NCBI RefSeq assembly: GCF_028554725.1
Contig: NC_071668.1
Span: 9,407,001 to 9,471,000, forward strand
DNA from: Zeugodacus cucurbitae
Taxonomy: Eukaryota; Arthropoda; Insecta; Diptera; Tephritidae
DNA: 64,000 bases
Reading direction: 5' to 3'
Notes under the pieces: generated by a model
The model's input: only the letters and a program-made list of their open reading frames with translations
What the model was told of the DNA's origin: nothing
The model's database searches: none
Shown: in pieces, positions 59,173-64,000 of the stretch
Layout: each line of letters starts with the position of its first letter
Numbering within the stretch: the first letter of the stretch is position 1
Translations under genes and position numbers: made by a program

Positions 59173-62100
59173 CCAGACTTCTGTTTAATATAATTGAATC
59201 GATTTTCTTCATTACGAACTAATATAACATCGAATCGAATATTAGGATAGATCTAACACGAATAACACTATTAACTCGTGCCTTCTTAAGACCTCGTTGC
59301 ATGTTAAGTGCGACGAAAGATTATTATGCCACTGATATCTCAGTACAAAGCCTCTGGGAAATCTAAAATTCTATTGGACTCCAAAAAATTTAGGTCTAGA
59401 TAGGGATTAATCAATCCACTGACGAATATGGTTAGTATCAGTTTCTAGCTGCGATATGAACTAGACTTTTAGTGAGAAAAAGGTTTCAAAATATCGCTAA
59501 TATGACGTCACACAAGTTGAAGTCACTCCCTACCAAAAACTCCAATACAATTGCTTACTGGTATATTATTCATTATGTAATTGAACTCCTACAACTTCAT
59601 GTATGTTATTACTATGCATATTTATACATACTTAAATACTTGTACCTTCTTAGTCAGTGGAAGCAACTTCTACAAGTTATTCAGTTATTTTGGTTTATAA
59701 TTAAATTTTGCTAAAACAATGTATATAAAATTAAATAAATTTGAAAACTTCATAAAATGCTTGTAAATATTCCGCTAACTTAACTAAATGAGAGAATATT
59801 ATATATAGTTATTAGCAGTAACCTAGGTTAATATCGTGAGAGTTTAGGTTCGGTTAGCCTATGATAGGTGTAGCTCCCGCCATAATTTTCTGAAAAGAAA
59901 GGATCTACTAAATATTCGATAATTCGATTCGAATGACTGAAGATGGCAGATAGCTTCAGTTTAGTTGTCTTCCAAAAACTAGGCAGTCAAAGAAGAAATG
60001 CTGATATTACTTCTTTTCACCACCTCCAGGCAACTTCGATAGTAGTTTGGCTATCGCAAAGGTACCAGTGAGAATCATCGAACAACCGCGTTCGCTGAGC
60101 AATCGTAAGTAAGGTGTTTATACGTTAATCTGTTCTGAGAGTGTATTCTCTGAGATTGGGTCTAATCTGATCTGTTATTCTTGCGAATACTTTTTCAATG
60201 AAACATTCAATCTGGTGTTTTCAGAAATATAAAATAAAACCATTAGAAGTATACCGTAAGAAACTGAGATCCCATGATCGTTGTTCGACGAAAATTTATC
60301 TCAGTTAAGTTTTATTTTTGCCACTCGCTTATCAAAAAAGACAACCAAATGACCTATATTTCTCGTATATAACTCCGTAAATTGCCGTTACTTCCTAGAT
60401 TAGTTACACATTCCAAAAGAACATTGGCTTGCGCCCCCACTGTGACTACGCAATCGCCGTTCCTCCACTTATCTTGAGATTTCATAACTGTTTCTTTGAA
60501 TGTTTTGCTTAATCGACCAGCCAACTCATTGTTAATTTTAGCATCTTTTGTTCGTCGAAAAACTACCGTATTGAACGAATTGTATTTATCATTATTAGAA
60601 ATCGAAAAGACATTACAAATATTAGACAATAGAATAGAAGAGAAGAAAAAAAAACCATGCTTCAGCTTACAAGCGCCAGCGCTCATTAATCATCGCACAG
60701 TAGACAGCCAAAAATATCCGCTTTTAATTAGCTTTGACAAAATTCCAATTAAATCGAGAAGAAAGAGTGTGAGTCAAAAAGCTGCCATAACAATAACAAC
60801 AAAGAGTGTCTATAGAAAGCTAGAAAACGCTTTGACAAATCACGATGTGGAATATATTTTTTTTCGCTGGCTTAACTTCACAAGCAATCAAAATTCCGGC
60901 GTTTCATAGAAAGGTAACAGCAGACAACAACAATAGCAAACAATAAGCAGTATGAGTTATACATTAAAAAGTAATAAAAGCAAAAGCCAGCGACCAAATG
61001 TTGAAATCGATTTGAAAAAGTACCGTAACAAACGTAATGAGTAATGGCAATAGGAAAGCCTAGAGTCCAAAACCAATTTGAACAACAACACCAACAAACA
61101 CGAAATTTATGCATTTACTTGAGCTAATTGTGCCGGCTGCACTATTTGGAGCGCACATACAAACATGCACACAACAACAACAATGCGCTTCAACACGCCC
61201 ACAAAGCGCTTATATGGTAGTATGCGAGAACAGCGTGTTGCCATATCGTAATTCAAATCGACTACATCCGAGAAAGCGTCTTGTGACAGCCGAGAAAAAA
61301 AGGCTTGTTGATGCATTGGCGCAAATGAATAGCCAAAACACTCGCACACTTACTCACTCTCGCCGCGCTCATTGCTCCATATGGCACACCATAAAGTAGC
61401 TCGGCAGCACTTCAGCGCGTAAACACAAATGTTATCTCGGAAATTTATTGTGTAATCGCATCGATATGGCGACACCTACAATGGCCATTCAGCCACTCAG
61501 CCAAGCCACGCACTTAAGCCAGCCACGAACTCCACGTGCTCCATAATGGAGTTGAAGGCGCAAAGGGTCGGTTCGCGTCGGCGGCAGACTAGGCAGCGTG
61601 CCACAATGCAATAACCATGCGTGGCATTAGCTGGCAGAGGTTGGCCGCAGGAAGCGCATTAGCGGCTATTGGAGCAGCATCCGCAAGTGGGGGCAATTAC
61701 AAACACTCAACATACATGTTTGTATGTGCAATACGCTGTGGAAATTTCTTATCGCGCTGCCGAGCGATGCCACACTCGAGATATGTGTGTGCATGTTTGC
61801 ATTTTCCGCGTAATTCTTGCGTGTTTGTGTTTGTTGCCACTGTTGTGACACATTTGGTGCGTGCAACAAAAGGTTGCAGCAATTAATCTTCACTTCAATT
61901 GTGTGTCGTGACAATGTTATGCGTTATTATTGTAGCTTATAATGAATGTATTTCTTGTGTGTATGTCAAAATATTTAACCATATACGCGCTCATAACGGT
62001 TAAATACATTAATCGCGCTACAACTGGGCTTTAACGGTGTTATTTGTAGTTCAAAGTTGTTATATAAACGGTATTGGAGGTGTGTTTACTAATGGAGTGT

Positions 62101-62879
62101 ATCGAGGTAACGATTATAGCCTAAGAAAATCTATATTTTCTCAAAAATACAGAAACAACGTTATTTCCTAACAACGATGAGATCTCTCAAGACTACTCAC
62201 AGTTCCTTCATATGATATAATCTTATGCTATAAACTCGAGTTTATTGAAAATTTAAGTGTTTAACATTAAACACTAGAAACATATGTTACTTATTTGTAA
62301 TTTCTACTCCGAAATTCCCTGATGCCACATCCTCGAAGAAACATCAAATTCAATTTTCCAGTTCTATCGAGTTTATAAAACTTTTAACTTTTTTGATATT
62401 TATGATAAATGCATTCCCCTTTGTTATTCTCCTCTGGAGCATGGAGGCTCAACATGGCTCAACAAGGTTGCAGCGGCTCACATAATTAAGAGTTGTGGTG
62501 TTTACTCCCATGTGGTTTTGGCATCGATTAATTCGCGTAGTAATGATCTCCTCCATGCAGTTTTTGGCCCGCGTCGGGCCGCTACTTCTGTTTCCTTTTG
62601 AATCTCAGTCAGTCGATAACATCGTTTGCACAAATACGAGTCCCTCCTTTGTTATTACTTAAAGCCCTTCATTGCTAATTTTTCGATTATAATGTTAAGT
62701 CCGACAACAAAAATCTTAAAGCAAGTATTGATCCCTTAAAAACCATTAATGAGCAAATAGGAGCATTATTAGTCAAGTCTACGTGACAGAGTCAAGTCTA
62801 CTGGAATGGACCTAGGTTTTTTAATCAAACACCAATGACTGTTTTCCGTTTCCTGTATTACACCAAAAACAAAAACAGA
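59173..62879. other. Unique DNA, no supported gene
   Basis: The 137-codon frame at 60496-60909 (+) and the antisense 110-codon frame at 60354-60686 overlap, lack known motifs and have no clear start context. CAA runs occur near 60925 and 61085. The interval 61370-61700 is GC-richer. I see nothing further. Confidence 0.4.
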
Positions 62880-63415
62880 ATATTAGGGAGATTTTTCACG
62901 CCACAACTTGACACTTGAAGCTGAAACATCATATTGTATCCAAAGAAGAAAGATGCGCTTTTCATGTTTTTAAGTGGTATAATTTTTTCAAAGAAGGCCG
63001 AGAAGGTATGAATGACGACGCACGCCCTGGCCGCCACAACACAGCAACAACCGATGAAAATGTTCGCACAGGAATTATTGAATGACATCAACGGCAATCC
63101 AGATTAGCTTAAGGATAGGACGATTGGACATATACCCTTGATTCGACACCAGTTACGGGTCAGAACTAGCATAAGTGCAATCGCCCAGCAGAGCCAAGCC
63201 CAAAAAAGCACTGAAAAAATCGCTGAGAGAGCTCAAGGGCAGATCAAAAAGTACATATAAGAACTGCTTGGAGGAGAAAACGTTGGCACAAGTGTATTAT
63301 ATCTGAGGGGAACTACTTTGAAGGGGACAAAATAGAAATTCATGAATAAATAAATATTTTGGGATAAAAATGAAAATTCATCTTATTTTTTTTAAAGACC
63401 TCGTACGCTTTCCTT
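62880..63415 (+). mobile_element. SETMAR-type mariner relic with large internal deletion
   Basis: Near 62985 the plus strand reads NFFKEGREGMNDDARPGRHN followed by TATTDENVRTGIIE, the hallmark N-terminal linker of SETMAR-like mariner transposases. Near 63266 it reads KRWHKCIISEGNYFEGDK followed by IEIHE and a stop, the hallmark C-terminus. The catalytic core between them is missing, replaced by about 180 bp of unclear origin, so this is an internally deleted, inactive copy. The following AAATTCATCTTATTTTTTTT and AGACCTCGTAC resemble the usual 3' end of such elements. The exact ends are not fixed. Confidence 0.75.
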
Positions 63416-64000
63416 ATATATTTATTAAACCATCGAGAAAGCTTCTAAAATAATTATGAAGGCTTTAAAAATTATGCAGAGGTTTAAATAGTTCTAATGC
63501 ACTCTGTAATTCAAACAAGGTACGGAGTTATATAACATGTGGGACTTTATGTGGCATCATCAGTCGACGCTACTTTACTTAATTAAATCTCGAATTTGAG
63601 TGCCTCCATTTCAACTTTACTATTTACATTATATCTCAACCAACATTCATATTTGCTTACCTCCTTCTAAAAGTACATGAGAATCTCAACAATAAGAATC
63701 CTGCCTGCCTTCTAATTGAAATTTTGCTAATCTTAGGGAGCATCCAAGTAATAAAAGTGCAACTACTCACGCATAAATTTGCTCAAACAAGCAATGCTCA
63801 CTCACTCATTCATTCACTCATAAGGTTATGTAGGAGCACAAGTAATCATATGTAAAATTGCCCAATATAATTTCATGTTTTAGCCACCTTTTTAATGATG
63901 CTCACGCACATAACTTTTTAATAATTTTTTAATCCACTCGCTGCTGGCACTGCTACACAATTTTATTATCAATTCCCCGAGCGCTTAAGTGGTCTCTACA
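63416..64000. other. Unique AT-rich DNA
   Basis: No gene was recognised. CTCACTCATTCATTCACTCA microsatellite words lie near 63800. Confidence 0.45.

Noticed and set aside
60354..60909. Overlapping 110-codon minus and 137-codon plus ORFs
   Set aside because: Neither has a known motif. Their mutual antisense overlap suggests chance in a stretch with few stops.

Overview
The window looks like non-coding nuclear DNA from a dipteran, most likely a tephritid fruit fly (Bactrocera, Zeugodacus or Ceratitis type). The reasons are: an AT-rich background full of fly-style CAA/TTG runs; an intact DD41D mariner-superfamily transposase of the kind described from Ceratitis rosa and other tephritids (the rosa subfamily); several DINE-1-like elements; and RTE-like LINE fragments. 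I found no multi-exon host gene. The only host-gene hints are a candidate capped 5' UTR exon at 2263-2451 with a perfect splice donor, and a lone 72-codon ORF at 35464-35682. The window could be a large first intron or intergenic DNA.

Layout. 0-5 kb: a pentanucleotide array, then the candidate promoter and 5' exon. 5-11.5 kb: two DINE-1-like elements, a decayed DD41D element and a LINE remnant. 12.6-13.7 kb: a GC-richer, GAG-rich unique stretch. 14.2-16.6 kb: a foldback-like element made of two inverted arms, each carrying short tandem repeats. 16.6-29 kb: unique DNA with a third DINE-1-like copy, a duplicated LINE fragment and a 19-bp minisatellite. 29.9-34.6 kb: a fourth DINE-1-like copy and a Helitron with both ends preserved. 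35-44 kb: mostly unique, with a DD34D mariner relic and a degenerate minisatellite. 44.5-53 kb: two 5'-truncated RTE-like LINE insertions, a deleted rosa element and three local tandem duplications. 54.9-59.2 kb: a nest of a DINE-1-like element, a 536-bp tandem duplication, a full-length rosa element and a mariner relic, the last two inside a possible hAT frame. 62.9-63.4 kb: a deleted SETMAR-type mariner.

The most unusual object is the foldback-like element at about 14190-16560. Its right arm carries twelve 41-43-bp units; eight contain the exact 13-mer AGGTCATTGACCT, a perfect one-base-spaced inverted repeat of the AGGTCA half-site (the ideal ecdysone-receptor/USP site), and most also carry a forkhead/FOXO-type TTGTTTAC. 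Its left arm carries a 35-bp unit repeated in exact register, with GTAAACAA, TGACGTCA and CACGTG. Whether any factor binds is unknown, but the density of palindromic nuclear-receptor, forkhead, CRE and E-box matches in one mobile-element-like structure is striking.

All mobile elements were identified by reading translated motifs and terminal structures by eye; no database comparison was possible.
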